The notes under the pieces are model-generated. The model did no database searches. It was not told where the DNA came from and saw nothing but the letters and a program-made list of their open reading frames with translations. From Chloroflexota bacterium (lineage in GTDB: Bacteria; Chloroflexota; Limnocylindria; Limnocylindrales; CSP1-4): DNA of 47,475 nt. The position numbers were made by a program, and so were the translations under genes. Below are positions 1-8,470 of this stretch, piece after piece. The DNA lies in NCBI GenBank assembly GCA_021787395.1, contig JAJYLZ010000024.1:1-47475 (forward strand), in the 5' to 3' direction. How positions within the stretch are numbered: position 1 is the first letter of the stretch; every line of letters starts with the position of its first letter.

Positions 1-78
1 CGCACGCCCGGGTGTCCGCCGTGAGCGTCTGGCGAGTCGGCCGGATGCGGGCGCCGCCATGGGGCTCGCTGGGCGAGC

Positions 79-203
79 CAGACGCGCGCTCTCGGCGGCA
101 GCTCTCTCGCCGGGCGAGCGGCCCGACCGCGCGGCAGCGCCAGATGCGCGCTCTCGTCGGCAGCTCACTCGCCGGGCGAGCGGCCCGACTGCACGGGCAG
201 CGC
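79..203. repeat. Two-copy tandem repeat (62/63 bp) upstream of the tetR gene
   Basis: Two adjacent imperfect copies (79-140 and 141-203) share most of their bases, including the core TCGCCGGGCGAGCGGCCCGA. Each copy carries a small hairpin, CTCGC-CGG-GCGAG, at 106-118 and 168-180. A related hairpin, GGCTCGC-TGG-GCGAGCC, lies just before at 63-79. The stretch 1-266 holds no convincing gene. An ORF runs through it in frame with tetR, but its translation is low-complexity and it lacks a well-placed ribosome site. Confidence 0.7.
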
Positions 204-218
204 CCGCACCGCGGGTCG

Positions 219-247
219 TTGACCGTCATACTCCCGTATTACAAACA
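219..247 (+). promoter_or_regulatory. Putative tetR promoter/operator
   Basis: A TTGACC hexamer (219-224) is followed by the inverted repeat GTCATAC-TCCC-GTATTAC (225-242, six of seven positions paired) in an AT-richer patch just before the tetR ribosome site GGAGG (258-262). Position and symmetry suit an autoregulatory TetR operator. No -10 at ideal spacing is visible, so the exact promoter is uncertain. Confidence 0.4.
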
Positions 248-266
248 CCCCTACCCCGGAGGGAGC

Positions 267-872
267 ATGGCCGGCCGGCCCCGCAACGAGGCGCAGCGAC
301 AGGCCCAGCGGGAGAGGATCCTGTCCGCTGCGGAGGCCCTGCTGGTGACGCACGGCGTCGAGCGCAGCCGCCTCCGGGACGTCGCCGGCGCGGCCGGCGT
401 GTCCATCGGCACCGTCCAGCACTACTTCGACACGCGAGACCGGCTGATCGCCGAGCTGTTCGACTGGTCCGCCGAGCGGCGCCTGCGCGCCTGGACGGAC
501 GCGGTCCCCAGCGACGGAGACCCGTGGTCCAGGGTGGTGGCGCTGCTCTACGCCTCGCTGCCCGAGCCCGCCATGTGGCGCTCGCGGATCTGGATCGAGT
601 TCTGCGCCATGGCGCGCGACGATGCGCTGCGGTCCAAGCTCGACCGCTTCTACGACGCTTGGCGCCCGCCGTTCCGCGCGGTGATCGAGGAGGGGATCGC
701 CGCCGGCGCGTTCGACCCGGCCGCCCCTGTCGAGGAGATCGTGGACCTGTTCATCATCCTCGGTGACGGGGCGTCGCTGGGCACCGCGATCCAGGCGCCC
801 GGACTCGACACCGAGCACCTCCGCCGCCTGATGCTCGAGACCGCTCGCGCCGCCCTGCGCCCGCGGCCGTAG
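267..872 (+). CDS. TetR-family transcriptional regulator, BetI-like
   Basis: A DNA-binding repressor of 201 residues. The first 65 residues form the TetR helix-turn-helix, with the recognition helix region GVSIGTVQHYFDTRDRL. The remainder is an all-helical ligand-binding domain of the type seen in BetI-like regulators (choline/betaine sensing in that family). I chose the ATG at 267 because GGAGG lies five bases upstream and the TetR domain starts immediately; the longer open frame begins in repeat sequence. It is followed by a hairpin and then two genes for dimethylglycine-dehydrogenase-like flavoproteins on the same strand. Inference: it controls them in response to a betaine or methylated amine. 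Ligand and operator are unproven. Confidence 0.88.
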   Translation: MAGRPRNEAQRQAQRERILSAAEALLVTHGVERSRLRDVAGAAGVSIGTVQHYFDTRDRLIAELFDWSAERRLRAWTDAVPSDGDPWSRVVALLYASLPEPAMWRSRIWIEFCAMARDDALRSKLDRFYDAWRPPFRAVIEEGIAAGAFDPAAPVEEIVDLFIILGDGASLGTAIQAPGLDTEHLRRLMLETARAALRPRP

Positions 873-874
873 CC

Positions 875-892
875 CCGCGCGACATCGCGCGG
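875..892 (+). terminator. Hairpin after tetR
   Basis: A perfect 7-bp stem CCGCGCG / CGCGCGG with loop ACAT starts three bases after the tetR stop codon. It is followed by an AT-rich stretch (AATTTCTAATATT). It looks like an intrinsic terminator with a weak T-tract, separating tetR from the following operon. Confidence 0.55.
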
Positions 893-981
893 AATTTCTA
901 ATATTGCGGTGTTACGATTGCGCCCCCGGGCAGGTCTCGGGGCTGCCGTTGGCATCTCCAGAGCACGAGGAGTCGACCACG

Positions 982-3471
982 ATGCCGGACGGGTCGCCCG
1001 TCGCCACCACCGGGGGCGCCGCTGCGCCCGAGTTCCCGAAGTCCGCCCGGGTCGTCGTCATCGGCGGCGGGATCGTGGGCACGAGCGTCCTGTTCCACCT
1101 GGCCGAGCGCGGCTGGACGGACGTCGTCCTGCTCGAGCGCAAGCGCCTGACCAGCGGCACGACGTGGCACGCGGCCGGGCTCGTCGGCCAGCTGCGGGCC
1201 ACCTACAACATGACCGTCCTCGCGAGCTACGCGAAGGACATGTTCCGCGAGCTCGAGCGGCGGACGGGGGACGGCACCGGCTTCCTCCAGCACGGATCGC
1301 TGCTGGTGGCCCACACGCCGGGGCGCTGGGAGGAGATCCGGCGCAACGCCTCGATGGCCCGCCTGACCAACGTGGACATGGAGTTCATCGGCCCCGAGCG
1401 CCTGGGCGAGATGTGGCCGCTGCTCAACACCGACGGGATCATCGGGGCCGCGTTCATCCCCGGCGACGGCATGGCCAACCCGACCGACACGACGATGGCC
1501 CTGGCCAAGGCGGCCAAGATGGCGGGCGCGAGGGTGTTCGAGAACACCCGGGTCACCCGCATCGTCCGGCGCGACGGCCGGGTCGCGGGCGTGGAGACCG
1601 AGCGCGGCACCATCGACTGCGAGTACGTCGTCAACTGCACCGGCATGTGGGCGCGCCAGCTGGCCGGGCAGGACGACATCGTGGTCCCGCTCCACGCGGC
1701 CGAGCACTTCTACCTGATCACCGAGCCTATCGACGCCCTGACCCCGGACCTGCCCGTGCTGCGGATGCCCGACGAGCAGGCGTACGTGCGCAACGAGGCC
1801 GGCAAGCTCATGGTCGGCTTCTTCGAGCCGGGCGCGAAGCCGTGGGCCACGGACGGCATCCCCGATGACGCCGAGTTCCTGACCCTGCCCGAGGACTGGG
1901 ACCACCTCGAGCCGTACATCGTCAAGGCGGCCAACCGCATCCCGGTCTTCGGGCAGGTGGGCATCCAGTTGTTCTTCAACGGCCCCGAGAGCTTCACGCC
2001 CGACGACCGCTACATCCTGGGCGAGGCGCCGCAGCTCGGCGGCTACTTCGTGGCGGCCGGGTTCAACTCGGTCGGCTTCGCGTCGGGCGGCGGCGCGGGC
2101 CGCGCCGTGGCCGACTGGGTGGTGGACGGGCGCCCGCCGATGGACCTCTGGGAGGTGGACATCCGCCGGTTCATGCCCTTCCAGCGCAACCGGCGCTACC
2201 TGTACCAGCGGACCACCGAGACCCTGGGGCTGCTGTACGAGATGCACTGGCCGTTCTTCCAGGTCGAGACCGCCCGCGGCGTCCGCCGCTCGCCGCTCCA
2301 CGACCGGCTGGCGGCCCGCGGCGCCTGCTTCGGCGAGGTCTCCGGCTGGGAGCGCGCCAACTGGTATGCGCCGGCCGGGGTGGAGCCCCGCTACGAGTAC
2401 AGCTACGGGCGCCAGAACTGGTTCCCGTACTCGGCCGACGAACACCGCGCCACGCGCGAGGGCGTGGCCCTGTTCGACCAGACCAGCTTCGGCAAGCTCC
2501 TGGTGCAGGGCCGGGATGCCGCGCGCGAGCTGAACCGCATCTGCACCGCGAACATCGACGTCGAGCCGGGCCGCATCGTCTACACCCAGTGGTGCGACGA
2601 GCGCGGCGGCGTGGAGGCGGACGTGACGGTCACGCGCCTCGCGGAGGACCGCTTCCTGGTGGTCACCACGGGCACCCAGACCGTCCGCGACCAGGACTGG
2701 CTGGTCCGGAACATGGACCCCGACGCCCGCGTCGCCGTCACCGACGTCACCTCCGGCGAGGCGGTCATCTCGATCATGGGCCCGCGCTCGCGCGAGTTCC
2801 TCGCGACGCTGACCGACGCCGATCTCTCGAACGCGGCCTTCCCGTTCGGCACGGCCCGCGAGATCGACCTCGGCTACGCCTTCGCGCGGGCGGCCCGCAC
2901 CACCTACGTGGGCGAGCTGGGCTGGGAGCTCTACGTCCCGAGCGAGTTCGCGACCCACGTCTACGACACGATCGTCGAGGCGGGCGGTCCGTTCGGGCTC
3001 GTCCACGCCGGCTACCACGCGCTCAACAGCCTGCGCATGGAGAAGGCGTACCGCCACTGGGGCCACGACATGAGCGACGAGGACACCCTCGTCGAATCGG
3101 GCCTCGCCTTCACCGCCGCCTGGGACAAGGCCGGCGGCTTCATCGGCCGCGAGGCGCTGCTCCGCCAGCGCGAGCAGGGCGCGAACAAGCGCCTCGCGGT
3201 GTTCGTCCTCGACGATCCCGAGCCGCTGATGTACCACAACGAGCCGATCTGGCGCGACGGCGAGCTGGTGGGCTGGATCACCTCGGCGATGTTCGGCCAC
3301 ACGATCGGCCAGTCCATCGGCCTCGGCTACGTCCGCCGCAAGGACGGCCCGGTGACACCCGAGTGGATCGCCGCGGGCCGGTACGAGCTGGAGATCGCCA
3401 CCCAGCGGTTCTCCGCCAGCGCGTCCCTCCGGGCCCCCTACGACCCGACCAACGCCCGCATCCGGGCCTAG
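982..3471 (+). CDS. Dimethylglycine/sarcosine dehydrogenase-type FAD/GcvT fusion protein, copy 1
   Basis: An 829-residue oxidative N-demethylase. The N-terminal DAO-type FAD domain has the dinucleotide motif GGGIVG at residues 28-33 and the motif SGTTWHAAG. Its His63 aligns with the histidine that carries covalent FAD in mammalian dimethylglycine and sarcosine dehydrogenases. The C-terminal half (roughly 440-820) is a GcvT-type tetrahydrofolate-binding domain containing GELGWELYVP. Family role: N-methyl amino acid plus tetrahydrofolate gives the demethylated amine and methylene-tetrahydrofolate. Start at ATG 982 is supported by AGGAG at 968-972; the open frame extends upstream to 904 without a better start. 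The second paralogue follows after 49 bases, so the two are probably co-transcribed. The exact substrate (dimethylglycine, sarcosine, N-methylproline or other) cannot be read from sequence. Confidence 0.9.
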   Translation: MPDGSPVATTGGAAAPEFPKSARVVVIGGGIVGTSVLFHLAERGWTDVVLLERKRLTSGTTWHAAGLVGQLRATYNMTVLASYAKDMFRELERRTGDGTGFLQHGSLLVAHTPGRWEEIRRNASMARLTNVDMEFIGPERLGEMWPLLNTDGIIGAAFIPGDGMANPTDTTMALAKAAKMAGARVFENTRVTRIVRRDGRVAGVETERGTIDCEYVVNCTGMWARQLAGQDDIVVPLHAAEHFYLITEPIDALTPDLPVLRMPDEQAYVRNEAGKLMVGFFEPGAKPWATDGIPDDAEFLTLPEDWDHLEPYIVKAANRIPVFGQVGIQLFFNGPESFTPDDRYILGEAPQLGGYFVAAGFNSVGFASGGGAGRAVADWVVDGRPPMDLWEVDIRRFMPFQRNRRYLYQRTTETLGLLYEMHWPFFQVETARGVRRSPLHDRLAARGACFGEVSGWERANWYAPAGVEPRYEYSYGRQNWFPYSADEHRATREGVALFDQTSFGKLLVQGRDAARELNRICTANIDVEPGRIVYTQWCDERGGVEADVTVTRLAEDRFLVVTTGTQTVRDQDWLVRNMDPDARVAVTDVTSGEAVISIMGPRSREFLATLTDADLSNAAFPFGTAREIDLGYAFARAARTTYVGELGWELYVPSEFATHVYDTIVEAGGPFGLVHAGYHALNSLRMEKAYRHWGHDMSDEDTLVESGLAFTAAWDKAGGFIGREALLRQREQGANKRLAVFVLDDPEPLMYHNEPIWRDGELVGWITSAMFGHTIGQSIGLGYVRRKDGPVTPEWIAAGRYELEIATQRFSASASLRAPYDPTNARIRA

Positions 3472-3520
3472 CCAGACTGCCAGCGACAGGGCCCCGGGGC
3501 CGCGGGGCGGAGGAGGCATC

Positions 3521-5935
3521 GTGAACAGCCACGCGCGCGTCGTCATCATCGGCGGCGGGGTCATGGGGATCAGCCTGCAGTACGGGCTGGCGCTCGAGGG
3601 CTGGACCGACACGGTCCTGGTGGAGAAGGGCGAGCTGACCTCCGGCTCCACCTGGCACGCCGCCGGCCAGTGCCCGTCGTTCATCGCCAACTACACCCTC
3701 GCCAAGGTCCACGCCTACTCCAACGAGCTGTACGCCAAGCTCGAGGGCATGACCGGGGAGGCCACGGGCTGGCACGCGACCGGCGGCATCCGGTTCGCCA
3801 CCAACCAGATGGAGCTCGACCACTTCAAGCGGGTCGAGGGCGTGGCCGCGCTGATGGGCTTCCGGATGCAGGTCATCGGCCCGGACGAGATCCGCCGGAT
3901 CAACCCGTTCGTCACCACCGAGGGCGTGCTGGCCGGCGCCTGGACGCTCGACGACGGGTACGTGGACCCCAGCTCGGCCTGCAACGCGATGTCCAAGCTC
4001 GCCCGGGGCCTGGGCGCGACCATCAGCCGGCACAACCGGGTGCTGGGGGTGGAGCTGCTGCCCAGCGGCGAGTTCCTGGTCCGCACCGAGCAGGGCGACA
4101 TCACGGCCGAGCACGTGGTCAACGCGGCGGGCTGCTACGCCGACAAGGTGTCGGCCTGGCTCGGGGTGTCCACGCAGTTCGCCAACATCAAGCACCAGTA
4201 CGTGGTGACCGGGCCGGTCAGGGAGTTCGAGGAGCGTGACGGGGAGATCCCGGTGATGCGCGACCCGTGGGCCTCGTCCTACTACCGGCAGGAGCAGAAG
4301 TCCGGCCTCATCGGGATCTACGAGGACCACGACACCGAGGAGGCCTGGGGCGGCGGGACGCCGCCCTGGGAGTCCGACCACGAGCTGTTCGACGCCCAGC
4401 TCGACCGAATCCTGCCCAACCTGGAGCGGGTCATGGAGCGGATGCCGATCTTCGCCGACGCGGGCATCAAGCGAGTGGTGAACGGCGCCATCAGCCACAC
4501 GCCCGACAGCAACCCGCTGGTGGGCCCGGCGCCGGGCGTGCGCAACTTCTGGCTGGCCACCGGCACCGGCATCGGCATCGCCCAGGGCCCGGGCTGCGGC
4601 CGGTTCCTCGCCCAGCAGATGGTCCACGGCGACGCGGAGATCAACATGCTGGGCATGGACCCGCGCCGCTACGGCGACTTCGCGGACAAGGCCTGGGTCC
4701 AGGCCAAGGCCCACCGCGAGTACTGGGACATGTACCGGCTGATCCCGCCCGGCGAGGAGCGGCCGGAGGGCCGGCCGGCCAAGAAGACGCCGCTGTACGA
4801 GAAGCTCGCCGCCAAGGGCTGCGTGTTCACCGAGGGCTTCGGCTGGGAGCGGCCGAAGTGGTTCAGCCTCGACGGGCGCGAGGAGGAGGCCACGTTCCGG
4901 CGGAACAACACGTTCCCGGTGGTGGCCGCCGAGTGCGCAGCCGTGCGGGAGCGGGTGGGCGTCATGGAACTGCCCAGCTTCGCGACCTACGGCGTCCACG
5001 GCGCCGACGCCGAGGCGTTCCTCAACCGCGTCTACGCCAACCGGATGCCCCGGGTGGGCGGCATCGTCCTCGCCCACGCCCTGTCCGAGAACGGCCGCTT
5101 CGCCACCGAGACCACGATCACCCGCCTCGCGCCGGACCGGTTCTTCCTGCTGTCGGGCGCTCTGGCGTACCAGCGCGACCTCGACCTGCTGCGCGGAGCG
5201 GTCCGCCCCGGCGAGGACGTGACGATCACCGACCGCACCGACGAGTTCACGACGCTGATCGTGGCCGGGCCGCGCTCGCGCGACCTGCTGTCCACGCTGA
5301 CCTCGACGGACCTCAGCAGCGCGGCGTTCCCGTGGCTGACCGGCCGCGAGATCGAGGTGGCCGGCGTGCCGGTCAAGGCGCTGCGGGTGAACTACGTGGG
5401 CGAGCTGGGCTGGGAGCTGCACGTGCCGATAGAGCACGTCGCGGCGCTCTACGACGCCGTGTGGGCCGCGGGCGAGCCGCTGGGCATCGCGGACTTCGGC
5501 CTGTACGCGATGAACAGCCTCCGCGTCGAGAAGGGCTACAAGGGCTGGGGCGCCGAGCTCACCAACGAGATCACCCCGGTCGAGGCCGACACGATGCGGT
5601 TCGTGAAGCTGGACCGCGAGTTCACCGGCCGGGCGGCCGTCGAGGCGGCGATGGCGAACGGCGTGGCCACGCACCTGGTCTACCTCGATGTGGACGCGGT
5701 CGACTTCGACGTCGCCGGCGGCGAGCCGGTGTTCGCCGGCGGGGAGCCGATCGGCGTGACCACGTCGGGCGGGTACGGGCACGCCACGGGCAAGAGCCTC
5801 GCGTACGCCTACGTCCAGACCGGCCACGAGGCGCCCGGCACGGCGCTCGAGGTGGCCCTGCTGGGCGAGCGGCGCCGGGCCACGGTGCTCGCCGAGCCGG
5901 TGTGGGACCCGAGGAACGCGAGACTCCGGGCGTGA
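3521..5935 (+). CDS. Dimethylglycine/sarcosine dehydrogenase-type FAD/GcvT fusion protein, copy 2
   Basis: An 804-residue paralogue of the preceding gene with the same layout: FAD motif GGGVMG at residues 11-16, flavinylation motif SGSTWHAAG with His46, and a GcvT folate domain in the second half (GELGWELHVP; GLYAMNSLRVEKGYKGWG). It starts at GTG 3521 behind a full AGGAGG (3511-3516) with only four bases of spacing. Two adjacent paralogues suggest successive demethylation steps, for example dimethylglycine to sarcosine and sarcosine to glycine, but either could act on another N-methyl amino acid. The stop codon overlaps the start of the next, frameshifted gene. Confidence 0.9.
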   Translation: MNSHARVVIIGGGVMGISLQYGLALEGWTDTVLVEKGELTSGSTWHAAGQCPSFIANYTLAKVHAYSNELYAKLEGMTGEATGWHATGGIRFATNQMELDHFKRVEGVAALMGFRMQVIGPDEIRRINPFVTTEGVLAGAWTLDDGYVDPSSACNAMSKLARGLGATISRHNRVLGVELLPSGEFLVRTEQGDITAEHVVNAAGCYADKVSAWLGVSTQFANIKHQYVVTGPVREFEERDGEIPVMRDPWASSYYRQEQKSGLIGIYEDHDTEEAWGGGTPPWESDHELFDAQLDRILPNLERVMERMPIFADAGIKRVVNGAISHTPDSNPLVGPAPGVRNFWLATGTGIGIAQGPGCGRFLAQQMVHGDAEINMLGMDPRRYGDFADKAWVQAKAHREYWDMYRLIPPGEERPEGRPAKKTPLYEKLAAKGCVFTEGFGWERPKWFSLDGREEEATFRRNNTFPVVAAECAAVRERVGVMELPSFATYGVHGADAEAFLNRVYANRMPRVGGIVLAHALSENGRFATETTITRLAPDRFFLLSGALAYQRDLDLLRGAVRPGEDVTITDRTDEFTTLIVAGPRSRDLLSTLTSTDLSSAAFPWLTGREIEVAGVPVKALRVNYVGELGWELHVPIEHVAALYDAVWAAGEPLGIADFGLYAMNSLRVEKGYKGWGAELTNEITPVEADTMRFVKLDREFTGRAAVEAAMANGVATHLVYLDVDAVDFDVAGGEPVFAGGEPIGVTTSGGYGHATGKSLAYAYVQTGHEAPGTALEVALLGERRRATVLAEPVWDPRNARLRA

Positions 5936-6394
5936 CCTCCCGGGCTCGGGACGCGCTGCTGGAGCGGCTTGCACGCGCGCCGATGCGCCTCGCGTCAGAG
6001 GCGCGCCGCGTGGGCCGCGACGAGGCCGCGCTCGGGCCGCCGGCAGGCGAGTGGTCCCCAGGTGCTCGCCCACCTGGCCGCCGTCGAGCGGGCGGTCTGG
6101 CAGGCGCGGCTCGACACGCTCCAGTCGGACGGCGAGCCGTCGTGGGCCTGGACGGAACCCGGCCCGCCGGACGACCCGTCCGCGGCCACCACGGACGGGG
6201 CCGGGGCGCTGTTCGCCGAGGCGCGCGCCGAGACGCTGGTGCGCCTCGCCCTGCTCGACGAGGCCGGCTGGGCTCGGTCCGGCGTCCACGGCACCTATGG
6301 CCGGCTCGACGTGGCCGACCTGATGCGGGTCGCTGCCGACCATGACGAGGAGCACCTCACGGCGCTCGCCGCACGGGGCGTCCCCGGGACGTAG
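5932..6394 (+). pseudogene. DinB-like helical-bundle protein, frameshifted
   Basis: The two halves of a DinB/DUF664-like four-helix protein lie in different frames. The N-terminal part, ending in PPAGEWSP, starts at GTG 5932, which overlaps the upstream stop (GTGA), and reads to about 6058. The continuation QVLAHLAAVERAVW to the end, including the C-terminal metal-site-like motif DHDEEHL, reads in the next frame from about 6059 to 6394. Family members typically read W-S-x-x-x-V-L-A-H-L without a break, so a small indel near 6053-6062 is likely, compatible with loss of about five bases or gain of one. A natural pseudogene and a sequencing or assembly error are both possible. The C-terminal half also has its own ATG at 5969 in frame, but that would give an N-terminus unlike the family. 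Confidence 0.6.
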
Positions 6395-6491
6395 GCCCGT
6401 CCGCACGCACGGCCCGGCGGGCGGGTCGCTCCGCGAGCCGGTGCGCCAGGTGTGGGCGGGCCGCGCCGACCCGTGCTGCCGGCCGGGAGCC

Positions 6492-7487
6492 TCAGTGGGC
6501 GCCGGCCTGCTCCCGCGTCAGGCTCCGGAGGATGAACGCCACGTTGGCCGGCCGCTCGGCGAGGCGGCGCATGAAGTACGGGTACCACTCGGTGCCGAAC
6601 GGCACGTAGACGCGAACGCCGTAGCCGGCGGCCACGAGCCGGTCCTGCAGGTCGCGCCGCACGCCGTAGAGCATCTGGAACTCGAAGCGGTCGCGGGCGA
6701 TGCCCTCGCGCTCCGCGATCTCGACAGCGCGCCCGATGAGCCGTGGGTCATGGGTGGCCAGGGCGGGCCGCCTGCCCGCCAGCAGGAGGCGCTCCATGAG
6801 CGCCGCGTAGTTGCGGTCCACGTCGGCCTTGTCGGCGAACGCCACCGACGTCGGCTCCTTGTAGGCGCCCTTGCACAGGCGCACCGGGCAGCCCTCCTCG
6901 ATCAGGGCCTCCACGTCGGCTGCGCTTCGCCGCAGTGCCGCCTGGATGACCACCCCGGTGTCCGGGTGAGCCCGACGGAGTGCCCGGACGACGGCCAGGG
7001 TGGCGTCGGTCCGCGTGTGGTCCTCCATGTCGACCCGGACGAAGGCGCCCATGGACGCCGCATGGCGGACCACTCGGCCGGCGGTCTCGAGGCACACGTC
7101 ATGCCCGAGGTCGAGGCCCATCTGGGTCAGCTTCAGGCTCACGTTGCGCTCGAGGCCCCGCTCGGCCAGCGCGTCCATGACCGCCAGGTAGCGGTCGGCG
7201 GCCGAGGCCGCGGCTGCTGTGCCGGTCACCGACTCGCCCAGGACGTCCACGCTGGTCGCGAAGCCCCGGTCGCGGAGCGCGGTGACCGCGCCGAGGGCCT
7301 CGTCGAGCGTCTGGCCGGCAACGAACCGCCGCACCATCGGCCGTGTGACCGGGGCGGACGTGGCAAGCCGGCCCAGCCACCGCTGGTGCGCCATGGAGAG
7401 GAGCGCGGAGCGGAGCAGACGCTCCGGCACGTTCGACGCCGGGCCCCCGTGTCCGCCGGCGGGAGCTGCGTGGTGCGTCGCGTCCAT
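6492..7487 (-). CDS. Proline dehydrogenase (monofunctional)
   Basis: A 331-residue FAD enzyme of the PRODH barrel family, oxidising L-proline to pyrroline-5-carboxylate. Visible family signatures, in order: NVSLKLTQMGLDLG, VRVDMEDHTRTD, VRLCKGAYKEP, ATHDPRLI, and the C-terminal FQMLYGVRRDLQ and YVPFGTEWYPYFMRRLAERP. It matches monofunctional bacterial enzymes in length and lacks a P5C dehydrogenase domain. I start at ATG 7487 (GGAGG 11 bases upstream) rather than the longer frame, because homologues begin near NVPERLLRSALLSMA. It lies 138 bases downstream of the GntR gene on the same strand and is probably co-regulated with it. No P5C dehydrogenase is in the window. A substituted proline such as hydroxyproline or N-methylproline is a less likely alternative substrate. 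Confidence 0.9.
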   Translation of the reverse strand: MDATHHAAPAGGHGGPASNVPERLLRSALLSMAHQRWLGRLATSAPVTRPMVRRFVAGQTLDEALGAVTALRDRGFATSVDVLGESVTGTAAAASAADRYLAVMDALAERGLERNVSLKLTQMGLDLGHDVCLETAGRVVRHAASMGAFVRVDMEDHTRTDATLAVVRALRRAHPDTGVVIQAALRRSAADVEALIEEGCPVRLCKGAYKEPTSVAFADKADVDRNYAALMERLLLAGRRPALATHDPRLIGRAVEIAEREGIARDRFEFQMLYGVRRDLQDRLVAAGYGVRVYVPFGTEWYPYFMRRLAERPANVAFILRSLTREQAGAH

Positions 7488-7556
7488 CGACTTCTCGTCC
7501 TCCGGCAGTGCTCGTTCCCGGCCGCGGCCCGCCTCGCCAGCGCGGTGGGAGGAGTG

Positions 7557-7577
7557 GTGCAATGTGCAATGGTACAT
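7557..7577. promoter_or_regulatory. Tandem GTGCAAT heptamers upstream of proline dehydrogenase
   Basis: Two perfect adjacent copies of GTGCAAT (7557-7563, 7564-7570) followed by GGTACAT lie 70-90 bases upstream of the proline dehydrogenase start. They are candidate regulator half-sites or promoter-proximal elements; nothing further can be shown. Confidence 0.3.
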
Positions 7578-7625
7578 GACGGCAACCGTGTCGAACTGCC
7601 CGGGGGAGGACGGATCGGGACGGTG

Positions 7626-8288
7626 TCAGGCTTCCTCTTTCACACCCGCCCAGATCCCCCGCGCATGGCTGAGGTGGCGGCGCATCAGTGACCGCGCGAG
7701 GCTGACGTTGCGGGCCGCGATGGCGTCCACGATCTCGAGGTGCTCAGCCCCGCTCGCCTCCAGGTCGCCGGCCGCCCCGAGGCGCTGCAGCCCGATCAGG
7801 TGGGTCTGGCCGCGCAGCTCGCCGACGATCTTGACCAGGCGCGGGTTGCGGGCCAGCTCCAGCATCGCCGCGTGGAAGGCGCCGTCAGCCATGAGGAATC
7901 CGGTGGCGTCGCGGCGCCGGGCCTCCTCGCAGATCCGCTCGGCCAGCGGGCGGAGCGCCTCGATCTCGCGGTCGGTTGCGTGCTCGACGATGAGATCCAT
8001 GGCCGGGACCTCCAGCCACGTCCGAATGGCCACGATCTCGTCCAGCTCGCTTGCGGAGATGGTGCGGACGCGGTACCCGCGGTTGCGTATGGCCTCCACC
8101 AGCCCGGCGTTGGCGAGGTCCATCAGGGCCTCGCGGACCGGCGTCGCCGACACCCCGAGGGCTTCCGCGAGCGCGACCGCGGAGTAGATGCTGCCGGCGG
8201 CTAGTTCGCCCGTCTGGATCTGGGCGTGCAGGATGGTGCGCACCTGCTCCCGTACGCTGTGTCGGTCGATCTCCCGGTTGCCGCCCAT
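7626..8288 (-). CDS. GntR-family transcriptional regulator, FCD type
   Basis: A 220-residue regulator. Residues about 10-75 form the GntR winged helix-turn-helix (SAVALAEALGVSATPVREALMDLANAGLV), followed by an FCD helical effector domain whose conserved His and Asp positions (for example FHAAM and the C-terminal HLSHA region) suggest metal-dependent carboxylate binding. It starts at ATG 8288 with a GGGGCGG-like ribosome site. It is divergent from the third dehydrogenase paralogue and sits upstream of proline dehydrogenase on its own strand, with a dense palindrome cluster between the divergent starts. Inference: it senses an amino acid or its breakdown product and controls both units. Confidence 0.87.
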   Translation of the reverse strand: MGGNREIDRHSVREQVRTILHAQIQTGELAAGSIYSAVALAEALGVSATPVREALMDLANAGLVEAIRNRGYRVRTISASELDEIVAIRTWLEVPAMDLIVEHATDREIEALRPLAERICEEARRRDATGFLMADGAFHAAMLELARNPRLVKIVGELRGQTHLIGLQRLGAAGDLEASGAEHLEIVDAIAARNVSLARSLMRRHLSHARGIWAGVKEEA

Positions 8289-8360
8289 GGTCCGCCCCGA
8301 CTTCCGTGGTTGGCCGGGCAGACCCGTGGCGGGATCTGCGGCCGGGCCCGGCTGCGGTCA

Positions 8361-8404
8361 CAGGGTACCCTGCAGCAGGGTGTAGTGTAAAATTGTACCG
8401 GTAT
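8361..8404. promoter_or_regulatory. Divergent promoter/operator region: overlapping palindromes
   Basis: CAGGGTACCCTG (8361-8372) is a perfect 12-bp palindrome. It overlaps ACCCTGC-A-GCAGGGT (8367-8381), giving three CAGGGT half-sites in alternating orientation. A further perfect palindrome, TACCGGTA (8396-8403), flanks TAAAAT (8388-8393), a candidate -10 for the rightward dehydrogenase gene. On the opposite strand TACACT (complement of 8384-8389) could be the -10 for the GntR gene. This is a probable binding region for the adjacent GntR regulator. Confidence 0.5.
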
Positions 8405-8470
8405 CTGCGAAGCCCCGACCTCGACCTGGCTGCGGGCGGCGCCGATCGTGCCGAGACTTGAGGTGAGGCC

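Noticed and set aside
898..6406. Long minus-strand frames opposite the first two dehydrogenases
   Set aside because: Same GC-rich antisense effect; no ribosome sites, no recognisable domains, and the plus strand is fully explained.
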